DNA of 64,000 nucleotides from contig NZ_FOIP01000001.1 in assembly GCF_900105215.1 (NCBI RefSeq), forward strand, positions 1,054,001 through 1,118,000, given 5' to 3'. Position numbers and translations under genes: made by a program. Under the pieces are notes generated by a model. That model worked only from the letters and a program-made list of their open reading frames with translations. It was not told the DNA's origin and made no database searches. Numbering within the stretch: position 1 is the stretch's first letter; each line of letters begins with the position of its first letter. This DNA is from Lacrimispora sphenoides (GTDB taxonomy: Bacteria; Bacillota; Clostridia; Lachnospirales; Lachnospiraceae). This document shows, in pieces, positions 40,060 to 49,281 of this stretch.

Positions 40060-40722
40060 ATGAAACAGAACGATTACTACAGCTCCATTCACCGGTTAGG
40101 CCGCTGGTCCACTCTGATAGGCATTGCACTTATGTTCATGGTGCCGATTGCTACAACCATTATTTATGATGTAAAACTGAACACTGCAGCCGTAATAGCT
40201 GCTGCCATTCAGCTTTGCATTGTATTCATTCCCACCCAGCTTACAGAAGTCATTTCATTCTCACCGATTCTTGGAGCCGGTGGAACTTACCTATCATTTA
40301 TTACCGGTAATGTTATGAACATGAAGCTTCCAGCTGCTACTGCAGGCCACCGCCTTATGAATGTAGAGCCTCACAGTGATGATGGAGAGGTGGTTTCCGT
40401 ACTTGCTATCGGTATGTCATCCATTACCACCACATTAATCATATTCGCAGGTATGTTCTTATTCACCCCTTTTATACACTATTTAGACAATCCCATGTTA
40501 AAGCCCGGCTTCAACAGCGTTATGCCTGCGTTGCTGGGAACCATGCTGCTGCCTTATCTGCGCAAAAACTTTCCTCTGGCAATCACGCCACTTATTATCA
40601 GCACCTTGTCAGGTGTCCTTTTCGCCGCCAAATACGGCCAGGTTCAAGGGTATCTGCTTCTTGTCACAATGATTCTTTCAGTGTGCGCATCTATTTTAAT
40701 TACCAATGCGAAAAATAAATAA
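40060..40722 (+). CDS. Integral membrane protein, partner of DUF5058
   Basis: 220 residues with about six hydrophobic helices and a conserved-looking loop FSPILGAGGTYLSFITGNVMNMKLPAATAG. The last feature resembles a substrate-binding re-entrant loop. I do not recognise the family. It starts 14 bp after the DUF5058 gene behind AAAGGAGG and probably forms a complex with it. Confidence 0.75.
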   Translation: MKQNDYYSSIHRLGRWSTLIGIALMFMVPIATTIIYDVKLNTAAVIAAAIQLCIVFIPTQLTEVISFSPILGAGGTYLSFITGNVMNMKLPAATAGHRLMNVEPHSDDGEVVSVLAIGMSSITTTLIIFAGMFLFTPFIHYLDNPMLKPGFNSVMPALLGTMLLPYLRKNFPLAITPLIISTLSGVLFAAKYGQVQGYLLLVTMILSVCASILITNAKNK

Positions 40723-40749
40723 GTTGGAAACAAGGAAGGGAGATTCGCT

Positions 40750-42183
40750 ATGAGCGGTAAAAAAAGGATTATAGAATTAATTGAGAAAAAAAAAGAGCTA
40801 TTTACAGATATCTCCGATCAGGTATGGGGATTTGCGGAGACCCGTTTTACCTTAGATAAGTCTGCTGACTTATTATGTGCTTCAATGGAAAAAGAAGGCT
40901 TTAAAATAACCAGGGGTCTTGCGGGAATGAAGGATGCCTTCATTGCCGAGTATGGCCAGGGAAGTCCTGTAATCGGAATTCTTGCCGAATACGATGCTTT
41001 GACCAACATGAGCCAGGAATCCGATGTTGCAGCTCCTTGTCCCATCAAACTAGGGGAGAGCGGCCATGGCTGCGGGCATCACCTGTTAGGCGCCGGAGCA
41101 ATAGCAGGCGCTGTGGGCATTAAGGATTACATGGAAGAAGCTAAGCTTTCAGGCACCATACGCCTGTTTGGCTGCCCCGCAGAGGAAAGCGGCTATGGGA
41201 AGGCATTTATGGCAAGGGACGGTATTTTTAATGGGACTGACGTTGCCCTTACATGGCATCCCATGGATTCTACAGGCATTTGGGATTTCAGCTCCCTGGC
41301 AGTCTTTCAGACTTACTTCCGGTTTAAGGGACGGGCAGCTCATGCTGCTGCCGCGCCAGAGCATGGACGTAGCGCATTGGATGCTGCAGAATTGATGAAC
41401 ATCGGCGTAAACTTCCTAAGAGAGCATATAATCGATGAAGGACGGGTTCATTATGCCTTTACAGATGCAGGCGGAACCTCAGCCAACGTGGTACAGCCTA
41501 CGGCAGAGCTTTATTATTTTATACGCGCCCCCAGGACAGACCAGGCAAAAGAAATTTACGACCGTGTGGTCAAGATTGCCCAGGGCGCAGCAATGATGAC
41601 TGAAACAGAACTTGAAATCGATTTTGATTCCGCCTGCACCAGCTATTTGGTCAATCATGAACTGGGAAAGATCATGTATGATAACTTAAAGCAGGTAAGT
41701 CCCATTGAATATACTACTGAGGAAATGGCATATGCAGAGCAGTTCTATGACCAGCTTCCGGAGGCCACCAAGAACCAGATTGCGAGAAAGATTGAAGCCT
41801 TTCTACCAGGGGAAGAGAAATCAGTCATTGAAGAAGAAGCTAAAAGCCCTATTAACCGTCTGGTCGCTCCCCTTGCCTTCCCAAGCAAGCCCATGAGCGG
41901 GTCCACGGATGTAGGGGATGTAAGCTGGACTATCCCAACAGCTACCGCTGTGGTCACGACTGCCCCAAACGGAACTCCTGCCCATTCCTGGCAGTGGGTT
42001 GCCACCGGTAAATCAAGCATTGCACATAAGGGAATGATCACTGCCGGAAAGATCATTGCAATGACCGCTCTAGATCTATTGGAGAATCCTGAGATTATAA
42101 ATAAAGCAAAAGATGAACATATAAGAAACTTAAACGGCAAGCCTTTTGTGAGCGCGATTCCGCCGAAGGTAATCCCTCGTTAG
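40750..42183 (+). CDS. M20-family amidohydrolase, AbgB-like
   Basis: 477-residue metallo-hydrolase similar in length and sequence to AbgB, one subunit of p-aminobenzoyl-glutamate hydrolase. Metal motifs are GHGCGHHLLGAG and CPAEESGYGKA; the dimerisation lid has GRAAHAAAAPEHGRSALDAAELM. No abgA or abgT lies nearby; instead two unusual membrane proteins precede it. It may act on folate breakdown products or other N-acyl amino acids. Confidence 0.9.
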   Translation: MSGKKRIIELIEKKKELFTDISDQVWGFAETRFTLDKSADLLCASMEKEGFKITRGLAGMKDAFIAEYGQGSPVIGILAEYDALTNMSQESDVAAPCPIKLGESGHGCGHHLLGAGAIAGAVGIKDYMEEAKLSGTIRLFGCPAEESGYGKAFMARDGIFNGTDVALTWHPMDSTGIWDFSSLAVFQTYFRFKGRAAHAAAAPEHGRSALDAAELMNIGVNFLREHIIDEGRVHYAFTDAGGTSANVVQPTAELYYFIRAPRTDQAKEIYDRVVKIAQGAAMMTETELEIDFDSACTSYLVNHELGKIMYDNLKQVSPIEYTTEEMAYAEQFYDQLPEATKNQIARKIEAFLPGEEKSVIEEEAKSPINRLVAPLAFPSKPMSGSTDVGDVSWTIPTATAVVTTAPNGTPAHSWQWVATGKSSIAHKGMITAGKIIAMTALDLLENPEIINKAKDEHIRNLNGKPFVSAIPPKVIPR

Positions 42184-42280
42184 AAACCATCAACCAAACA
42201 GAGGAGCTTCTAGCGTCCGTTGACGGATCTCATTAGGGGGGGAATTGTGACATGAAATACAGTGAATAAGGAATTTGCAG

Positions 42281-42331
42281 ATAACAGCCAGCCTTTAATA
42301 ATTGCTTTGAGCATAAGAGGCTGGCTGTTAT
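42281..42331 (+). terminator. Intrinsic terminator of the AbgB-like operon
   Basis: Long stem ATAACAGCCAGCCT/AGGCTGGCTGTTAT with a 21-base loop and a following T-rich stretch (TTATTTATTT). Confidence 0.75.
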
Positions 42332-42361
42332 TTATTTACACTTTACTATATCCTTTTCTTT

Positions 42362-42907
42362 TTATCCATTTATAAAAAGGCGGTTCATATAGCTTCTGGT
42401 ATCATATGAATTATTTATATCATTTGTATCATCTTGGTTAAAACTCATTATATATTGTGCTCTTGATTGGTCATATATTTTAAATCCGAATTGTTTATAT
42501 ACTTCTTGAACTGGATCGGATTTATAAACATATAAAAATATCGGCTTGTTTACCTGTTTGGAAAGGGTCGTAATATGCTTTAGATAAAATGCTTCTATCC
42601 CTTTCATCTGAGCAGGTCCGGTGAGGTAAAGGGATATCTCACAGATCTTATCCGGTAGTTCATTAAATGCGAAAAAGCCAATTATTGTATTGAATCGCAG
42701 TATTTTTTTGAAGCAACTATACTTTAACATTCTATGAAAGCCAGCTGTGTTTAATATAACTTGTATATCATCGATCCAGCCATCATTGTATTCATCTATG
42801 TATTTCTTATGGCAGGTTCTTTTTATATCTATGTATTTTTCCATGTCATTTTCAACCGTATCTTGTAAGGAAAATCCTTTAGCAATTAAGTCCTCCGATA
42901 ATACCAT
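42362..42907 (-). CDS. GNAT-family acetyltransferase-like protein
   Basis: 181 residues. A weak GNAT pattern is visible: IIGFFAFNELPDKICEISLYLTGPAQMKGIEAFYLKHI followed by FLYVYKSDPVQEVYKQFGFKIY. The middle segment is usual for the acetyl-CoA site, but the glycine-rich loop is degenerate. Function unknown; the neighbours give no help. Confidence 0.65.
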   Translation of the reverse strand: MVLSEDLIAKGFSLQDTVENDMEKYIDIKRTCHKKYIDEYNDGWIDDIQVILNTAGFHRMLKYSCFKKILRFNTIIGFFAFNELPDKICEISLYLTGPAQMKGIEAFYLKHITTLSKQVNKPIFLYVYKSDPVQEVYKQFGFKIYDQSRAQYIMSFNQDDTNDINNSYDTRSYMNRLFING

Positions 42908-43212
42908 ATGTCCTCCAGACTGCCTGCAGTCATTTGCCTGTTAACAAACTCATGATTCATGGCTCATGAGACAGGTAATGGCTGGTGAGCTATTTTTAAT
43001 TATTATATTGGTATTATCATAATAGCTTGGGCAAAAAAATATTACCATGTTTTTATTTTGTACTAAATCAAATTCATTTTGCAGGATATGGCGTCCCATC
43101 GAATGGAGTCCTATCCGTCATATAAATTGAAATTAGGCCAAGAATGACAGGTACTTTTCCGTTTTCTAAGCATAACATAAGACAAATTGTTTTATTGAAA
43201 GGCAGTAATATT
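42908..43212. other. Intergenic region, 305 bp
   Basis: Divergent spacer between the acetyltransferase and the LysM gene. It has a short inverted repeat CTCATGA/TCATGAG (about 42949-42970) and an AT-rich stretch that may hold promoters. No gene is seen. Confidence 0.5.
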
Positions 43213-43722
43213 ATGGCTACTTGTCCTCAAGGACTGTTTCCTTATACCATTAGACGCGGTGATACACTATGGATGATTGCACAACGTTATTATACTTCCG
43301 TTGCTGCTATTAGAGCGGCAAACCCAGGGTTAAATCCACAGAACTTAACAGTGGGGCAGACCATTTGCGTCCCGGCAAGAAGAGCTCCCCGTCCTCCGGT
43401 TCCAACTCCACCGAGCCGCTGTCCAGAAGGTCTTCGAACCCATGTCGTTCAGCGAAATGATACTTTATGGCTTCTTGCTCATCGATACTGCACCACCGTA
43501 GATACCATTATGGCTCTGAATCGCGGCTTGACTCCCGGCAATCTGAGAGAAGGTCAGGTAATCTTAATCCCGGCCGGATTCAACCTGTCCAATCTACCTT
43601 TCTGGTTCCGTTCCATGGATGTCCAGGATTTCTCTCCAGAGAAAATGACTGACAACAGGGATATGACCTACTATCCGGAAGAAACATATTCCTATACTAC
43701 TGATTCCGGCGATACGCAATAA
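43213..43722 (+). CDS. Double LysM-domain protein
   Basis: 169 residues from ATG 43213 behind GAAAGG. Two LysM repeats (about 9-55 and 74-120) each show a YTIRRGDTLW or HVVQRNDTLW start and end in VGQTICVPA or EGQVILIPA. A Pro-rich linker joins them; the tail is acidic. No signal peptide is present, which in spore formers fits a spore-coat or mother-cell peptidoglycan-binding role (inference). Confidence 0.88.
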   Translation: MATCPQGLFPYTIRRGDTLWMIAQRYYTSVAAIRAANPGLNPQNLTVGQTICVPARRAPRPPVPTPPSRCPEGLRTHVVQRNDTLWLLAHRYCTTVDTIMALNRGLTPGNLREGQVILIPAGFNLSNLPFWFRSMDVQDFSPEKMTDNRDMTYYPEETYSYTTDSGDTQ

Positions 43723-44123
43723 CTACTTTTTCAGTAATTTCAGAATGTGCGATGAAAATCATAGCCGTAAAATTCGCATATATCCTGTCATTCTGTATAT
43801 CAGGTGGGTGATCAGCATTATCAGGTAATGGAAACGTTTTAAAATTTAACTCCAACTTTCAATCAAGGTTTGAAAGTTGGAGTATTTTTCTTAAGTTGCA
43901 TTTTTTGCATGGTTTTATCTGGCCTCCAGGCTATAGGATGCACTATCCACGTCTGGACAACTTTCGCTGTTTGTTTTCCACAATCATGCGGCAGTTCTCA
44001 ACAACCAGCCACATCGAGCTTATTAATAATAAGCTTTTGGGCTTAGCCATCGTCAAGGCAAGCATAACAGCCTTTACTACAGTTTCGCTATCTTATATTA
44101 TAAAACAGGCATTATGTCAACCA
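43723..44123. other. Intergenic region, 401 bp
   Basis: It holds the terminator of the LysM gene (43849-43890). On the minus strand a frame of about 50 codons (VVKAVMLALTMAKPKSLLLISS...) is readable at about 43940-44090 between stops. It could be a gene remnant but was not identified. Confidence 0.4.
43849..43890 (+). terminator. Intrinsic terminator after the LysM gene
   Basis: Stem ACTCCAACTTTCA/TGAAAGTTGGAGT with a 9-base loop, followed by ATTTTTCTT. Confidence 0.85.
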
Positions 44124-45446
44124 TTACCTTCGATTCACCGTCACATAGCAATTGCTCCCAATTCTGAATATCTCATCCAACACTCTGCCGTCACAAGGGC
44201 CGAAATCAATGCCGAGAATTGCTGCAATCGTAGGAGCTATATCTACCATCTGGATTTCTCCCAACTGGTATTCTTTCTTAATACAATTTCCTGATACTAC
44301 AAAGCCACATTGATACTCTGGTTTCTCTGGAGAATACCCATGAGTTGCATACTTTCTATTCTCTTTCTCCAAGTCAGTCACAAGGGTCCCGGTAAGGCTG
44401 TCATCAAAACAGTAACCAGTCTTTGCTTCCAGCATATACCCCGAAACCGGGAACGCATGAAAACGTTCCAGTTCTTCTCTGGTATAGATCCTCTCAATAC
44501 CTAGGTTCTTCTCTTCTGCCGCTTTTAGAAGAATCTGTAGTACACGCTGCTTCGCATCCTCGTCATTTTCCTTTAAGTGCAAATAGGCAGATCCTCCTGC
44601 AGACTGTATATAGGCTCTCCAAAACATTTTCCCATTTTCTTCATAAATAAGGCCTTCTTCTTTTAACAATTGATTCAGCTTCACCTTGTACCTTACATTT
44701 TTCTGCCCATGATCTCCCAACACCAGAAAAACCGTTTCCTCAAAAATGCCTGCCTCCCGAACTGCCTCGATAATCTTACCGATTCTTTCATCCATCCGGA
44801 TCAGAACCTTGTCAATCTCAGGACTGTCTGTCCCATAATGATGCTTCGCATCGTCCAGTTCAATGAAGTGCATCATCAGAAGTTCCGGTTTTTTACTTAG
44901 AATGGTGTCTTGTCCGCACATGGCTGTAAAATCATCCAGGTAAGGCTGTTCAATCCCTTTTCTTAATTTTCCATATTTTTTCTCAAGCCCCATGCAAAAA
45001 AATGGACTTCCATTTTTTAAGATCTTAAGCGCTTGATTCTCACGTCCGATTGCCTTTATCTCCGGAAGATTATAGCGAATGTAGGCCTTTCCGGTAACAG
45101 GCCAAAGGATTCCGGCTGATTTCATTTCACAATTTCTCAAAGCATCATACACAGCAGGTGCCTTGATATCCTTTTTAAACCAGAACCACGCCTGTTCTTC
45201 TTCATCAATAAAAGGCTGGAGAGGGGTATTATGATAGATTCCATGCTTATCCGGATAAACGCCGGTCATCATAGTGGTATGCACTACATAGGTAAGAGTC
45301 GGATAGACGCTTTTTAATTTTGTACTGAACGCTCCGCTTTTTATTAATCGGGAAAGGTTGGGAAGCCGACTTGCCTTTTCCCAGTTATCTTCAGAAAATG
45401 CATCATAGGAGATCACCACCAAATGTTTTGCTTTTCCTTTACTCAT
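44124..45446 (-). CDS. Alkaline phosphatase superfamily phosphodiesterase/nucleotide pyrophosphatase
   Basis: 440 residues from ATG 45446 (MSKGKAKHLVVISYDAFSEDNW), eight bases after GGAG; the frame opens at 45470. Metal ligands are Asp in ISYDAFS, the Thr nucleophile in VYPTLTY, the DDAKHHYG pair, LGDHGQ and ATHGY. The NPP-type arrangement suggests phosphodiester or pyrophosphate cleavage. No signal peptide is visible, so it is probably cytoplasmic. Confidence 0.88.
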   Translation of the reverse strand: MSKGKAKHLVVISYDAFSEDNWEKASRLPNLSRLIKSGAFSTKLKSVYPTLTYVVHTTMMTGVYPDKHGIYHNTPLQPFIDEEEQAWFWFKKDIKAPAVYDALRNCEMKSAGILWPVTGKAYIRYNLPEIKAIGRENQALKILKNGSPFFCMGLEKKYGKLRKGIEQPYLDDFTAMCGQDTILSKKPELLMMHFIELDDAKHHYGTDSPEIDKVLIRMDERIGKIIEAVREAGIFEETVFLVLGDHGQKNVRYKVKLNQLLKEEGLIYEENGKMFWRAYIQSAGGSAYLHLKENDEDAKQRVLQILLKAAEEKNLGIERIYTREELERFHAFPVSGYMLEAKTGYCFDDSLTGTLVTDLEKENRKYATHGYSPEKPEYQCGFVVSGNCIKKEYQLGEIQMVDIAPTIAAILGIDFGPCDGRVLDEIFRIGSNCYVTVNRR

Positions 45447-45523
45447 TTTTTCAGCTCCATCATCTTTCATCTTATTTTTGTTCTTTAGGAAGTGTCATAT
45501 TCAGGCTTTCTGCTTTTTTATTA

Positions 45524-46804
45524 TTATATTGACTTTAAATATTGTTCAATAACAAGAAGAGTGTCTTCAACGTCCTGATGAGTATGTGCATAAGAAAAGA
45601 ACATTGCCTCAAATTGAGCAGGTGCTATATATACTCCATGTTCTAACATAAATCTAAAATATCTTGCATATTCCTTCGTATCTGCCATCTTTGCCGTCTC
45701 ATAATCCGTAACCTTAGAATTAGCAAAGAAAAAGCATGCTAGTGAACCTATCCCAGTCACTTGATACTTTATATTATACCTGCCAAATAACAAATCTACC
45801 TTATTCCTAAAATACTCTCCAAGTTCATTAATCTTAGTATAAACCTCCGGATGTTCCTTCAAATACTTAAGCTGAGCCATACCTGCTGCCATAGCAACCG
45901 GGTTCCCACTTAAGGTTCCTGCTTGATATACCGGACCAACTGGTGCCACCATTTCCATAATTTCGCGTCGTCCACCATAGCACCCCACCGGCATACCACC
46001 ACCTATAATTTTTCCAAATGTAGCTAAGTCTGGCATGACATTATAATAACCTTGTGCTCCGCTTAAAGAAAGGCGAAAACCTGTAATTACTTCGTCAAAA
46101 ATCAGAAGTGCTCTATGTTTCGTACATAACTCTCTTAGACCTTGTAAAAATCCCTCTTGCGGTAATACAACTCCCATATTAGCTGCCACTGGTTCTACAA
46201 TAATCGCAGCGATTTCATCCTTATTCTGCTCAAATAATTCGATAACACTATCCAGATCGTTATACTTTGCTTGTAATGTGTCTTTTACAATATTACTAGG
46301 AACTCCCAAACTGTCAGGAATTCCAGCAGCCATTACTCCAGACCCTGCTTTTACTAATAAACCATCGCTATGACCATGATAGCAGCCTTCAAATTTAATA
46401 ATTTTACTTCTTCTTGTATATCCTCTTGCAGCTCGAATAGCACTCATTACTGCTTCTGTTCCTGAGTTTACCATTCGGACCATTTCAAAGCATGGAACTA
46501 TTTCACATAATAGTTCTGCCATTTCAACTTCAACTTCTGTAGCAGCACCATAACTTAAACCTTTTTGTGCTGCTTCTATCACTGCCTTGCGGATAATTTC
46601 ATGATTATGACCTAGAATCATCGGCCCCCATGAATTTATATAATCAATATATTTATTTCCATCTACATCATAGATATAAGCCCCATCTGCCGACTCAATA
46701 AAACGCGGACTTCCTCCTACTGATAAAAATGCCCTTACCGGACTATTTACTCCACCTGGAAGATGTTTTACTGCCCGTTCAAATAGTTGTTCTGATTTAG
46801 TCAT
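45524..46804 (-). CDS. hemL: Glutamate-1-semialdehyde 2,1-aminomutase
   Basis: 426-residue PLP enzyme making 5-aminolevulinate from the GltR product. MVNSGTEAVMSAIRAARGYT, FDEVITGFR and the PLP-Lys in FGKIIGGGMPVG are present. Its ATG overlaps the TAA of the hemB remnant (TAATG). It ends the siroheme/tetrapyrrole operon. Confidence 0.97.
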   Translation of the reverse strand: MTKSEQLFERAVKHLPGGVNSPVRAFLSVGGSPRFIESADGAYIYDVDGNKYIDYINSWGPMILGHNHEIIRKAVIEAAQKGLSYGAATEVEVEMAELLCEIVPCFEMVRMVNSGTEAVMSAIRAARGYTRRSKIIKFEGCYHGHSDGLLVKAGSGVMAAGIPDSLGVPSNIVKDTLQAKYNDLDSVIELFEQNKDEIAAIIVEPVAANMGVVLPQEGFLQGLRELCTKHRALLIFDEVITGFRLSLSGAQGYYNVMPDLATFGKIIGGGMPVGCYGGRREIMEMVAPVGPVYQAGTLSGNPVAMAAGMAQLKYLKEHPEVYTKINELGEYFRNKVDLLFGRYNIKYQVTGIGSLACFFFANSKVTDYETAKMADTKEYARYFRFMLEHGVYIAPAQFEAMFFSYAHTHQDVEDTLLVIEQYLKSI

Positions 46805-46863
46805 TAACCAATTCTCCCATCCTTTATAAATTTAGCAAGTTCTTTTGCATAGTTTATTGTCAT
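46804..46863 (-). pseudogene. hemB: Remnant of hemB (porphobilinogen synthase) 3' end
   Basis: About 19 codons read MTINYAKELAKFIKDGRIG and stop, the stop overlapping the hemL start (TAATG). The stretch resembles the C-terminal end of HemB proteins (usually ...TYFAKELAK...), and hemB typically lies just here between cobA/hemD and hemL. No other hemB sequence is in the window. It looks like a deletion scar; support is by motif memory only. Confidence 0.6.
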
Positions 46864-46871
46864 TGTGTGAA

Positions 46872-48371
46872 TCAGTGACACGATCCCCTCATATTTATTT
46901 CTATAACCCTTTCAATTAAACTATCAATGGTAGCTTCTTTTGCAGCTGTAATTTTCATTCCATGCAATGCTGCTTCTTTCGCCGTCAGCTCACCAATACA
47001 AACTGCTTGAACCTTATGAAAATCCATATCCTTCATTGTTTTGACAAAGCTGCGAACTGTTGAAGCACTTGTAAATGTTACAATATCTGTTTCCTCGATA
47101 CATACTTGTTCATTTTCTTCATAAATAATATCGTACAATGGAACAGCCTTCATATGAACATTTGTAATAGACAAATAATTAGCAAGTTCGCTGTCTGTTT
47201 CATTGGGTATTAATACAAGCACTTTGTCTTCCGGCTGGGCCATTGCTGCAATTCCTTTTCCAAGTTCCATTCCATAATATTTCTCTGGCATATAGGTTAC
47301 ACGAATACCTCTTTTCTCTATTGCCTTGCGGGTAGCAGGTCCTACTGCTCCAAAATGACAATTCCATAAGCTTCGAATATCTATCTGCTGTTGAAATAAA
47401 CGATCGAAAAATATATCTACAGCCACTTCACTTCCAAACAGAATCCATTTATAATCCTTGATTGTATTAAGTACCTCTATCAATTGGGGGTTATCCAGAA
47501 TTGGCTTTACAGAAGTTCCTGATAACATGACCACCTCTGCTCCAAGATCATATAGCTTTGTTGCAAGTGAGGATACTTTATCTTTTGGTCTTGTTACAAC
47601 CACTCTTGCTCCGCTAAGCAGTCTCTTCTCTGCCCAAGCAAAGGTTTGAGAAAGTGAACACACTTTGCCTACTACAATAATTCCAGGTGTTCCTATATTC
47701 TGCTTTGTGGCTTCCTCTGGCAAAGTAGCAATAGTTGCAATCACATTTCTCTGCTTTGCTGTTGTACCACGTTCTAATATTGCTGCAGGAGTCGTTTGAT
47801 CCATTCCTGCTTCTATTAATCCTCTGCAAATATCAGGTAATGCAGCAACCCCCATCAAAAACACGAGTGTTGTTTCTCCAAGCGCTGCTAAACTTTTATA
47901 ATCTATGGATTCCTGGCATCCTTTCTTTCTATGTCCGGTAATAATATGCAAAGAGGAGGTGAAATCACGATGAGTCACCGGTATCCCTGCATAGGCAGGT
48001 ACAGAGATTGCAGATGTAATACCTGGTACAATCTCATAAGGAACACCATGTTCACAAAGCAACTCAAGCTCCTCTCCCCCTCGACCAAATAAGAAGGGAT
48101 CACCGCCTTTTAGCCTTACTACTCTTTTTCCCTCTAAAGCCTCTTCTAAAAGAATTTCATTAATCCGCTCTTGTACTACCGTATGATTTCCTGAATATTT
48201 CCCTACATTTATCTTCTTAGCAGACTTTGGTATCATCTGAAGAATTCCTTGTCCTACCAACTGATCATATACCACTACTTCCGCTTGCTCTAAAACATCT
48301 TTTCCTTTTATCGTAAGCAATCCGGGATCCGATGGTCCTGCGCCGACTAACCACACTTTTCCTGCCATCAT
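46872..48371 (-). CDS. cobA-hemD: Uroporphyrinogen-III methyltransferase/uroporphyrinogen-III synthase fusion
   Basis: 499-residue two-domain protein. Residues 1-245 (VWLVGAGPSDPGLLTIKG, VRLKGGDPFLFGRGGEE, PGITSAISVPAYAGIPVTHR) methylate uroporphyrinogen III to precorrin-2. Residues about 255-495 are HemD. Its ATG overlaps the hemC stop. The last residues (MRGSCH) look atypical, which may reflect the downstream deletion. Confidence 0.95.
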   Translation of the reverse strand: MMAGKVWLVGAGPSDPGLLTIKGKDVLEQAEVVVYDQLVGQGILQMIPKSAKKINVGKYSGNHTVVQERINEILLEEALEGKRVVRLKGGDPFLFGRGGEELELLCEHGVPYEIVPGITSAISVPAYAGIPVTHRDFTSSLHIITGHRKKGCQESIDYKSLAALGETTLVFLMGVAALPDICRGLIEAGMDQTTPAAILERGTTAKQRNVIATIATLPEEATKQNIGTPGIIVVGKVCSLSQTFAWAEKRLLSGARVVVTRPKDKVSSLATKLYDLGAEVVMLSGTSVKPILDNPQLIEVLNTIKDYKWILFGSEVAVDIFFDRLFQQQIDIRSLWNCHFGAVGPATRKAIEKRGIRVTYMPEKYYGMELGKGIAAMAQPEDKVLVLIPNETDSELANYLSITNVHMKAVPLYDIIYEENEQVCIEETDIVTFTSASTVRSFVKTMKDMDFHKVQAVCIGELTAKEAALHGMKITAAKEATIDSLIERVIEINMRGSCH

Positions 48372-49273
48372 CCAATCTCACCTCTTAAGCGTAATGCTAA
48401 TTGTTCTCCGACTATTTCTGCTCTTTCCTTGCGGTCTACAACTTCGGCAACTCTATGTTCTGTAGTTATCTCATTATAATACAAGCCGATTAACTTTATA
48501 TATCCTCCTTCTACCGTTGCATGCGCTGCGATTGGAGAAGAACAGCCTCCATCTAAAGTGCGGACAAAGCTTCTTTCAGCTAAGGCTGCATATGTGGTAT
48601 TATCATCATTTATGTATTTTAAGAATTCGACATCTATATCTCTTCTGGCTTGAATGGAAAGAATGCCTTGACCTGCTGCCGGAATCATCTCTTCCGCCGA
48701 AAAATAGTGACTAATACGTTGAGGCAATCCAACTCTTTGTAACCCTGCTGCTGCTAAAATCAAAGAGGAATATTCTCCCCTATCTAATTTAGCCAGTCTC
48801 GTAATTACATTTCCGCGAACAATATTTGTACACGCATCTGGAATTATTTTTTTTATTTGTAACTTTCTTCTTGCACTAGAAGAGCCGATATTTTGATAGT
48901 ATAAAGCCTTATCTTCATTTTCTACGAATTCACATCCTTGTGGGAGCACTAATACATCTCTTGCATCCCCTCGCTTTGGTAACGCCACAATTGGAAGTTC
49001 TTCATTCTCTTCCATAGGCATATCCTTTAAGCTATGAATTGCAATATCAATTCTACCATCTAGCAATGCTTGGTCTAATTCCTTTACAAAAAGACCTTTT
49101 CCACCAATTTTATCTAAGCTCTGATCTAATATTAAATCACCGGTAGTCTTTAACGTAATTAACTCTAGCTCTATTTCCGGGTTGTAGCGCATAATCTCTT
49201 TCATTACTAATTCAGTCTGCATTACAGCTAATTTACTATCTCGACTACCCACTACAATTTTATTCTTTTTCAT
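48368..49273 (-). CDS. hemC: Hydroxymethylbilane synthase
   Basis: 301 residues; polymerises four porphobilinogens. KIVVGSRDSKLAVMQTELV at the start, SLKDMP, SSARRKLQIK, and the dipyrromethane Cys in LDGGCSSPIAAHA. Between sirC and cobA/hemD in the operon. Confidence 0.97.
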   Translation of the reverse strand: MKKNKIVVGSRDSKLAVMQTELVMKEIMRYNPEIELELITLKTTGDLILDQSLDKIGGKGLFVKELDQALLDGRIDIAIHSLKDMPMEENEELPIVALPKRGDARDVLVLPQGCEFVENEDKALYYQNIGSSSARRKLQIKKIIPDACTNIVRGNVITRLAKLDRGEYSSLILAAAGLQRVGLPQRISHYFSAEEMIPAAGQGILSIQARRDIDVEFLKYINDDNTTYAALAERSFVRTLDGGCSSPIAAHATVEGGYIKLIGLYYNEITTEHRVAEVVDRKERAEIVGEQLALRLRGEIG

Positions 49274-49281
49274 ATTTATAA

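Noticed and set aside
43940..44090. Small gene on the minus strand, perhaps a YqfC-like sporulation protein remnant
   Set aside because: The 50-codon frame lacks a clear start and its match to that family is too weak to claim.
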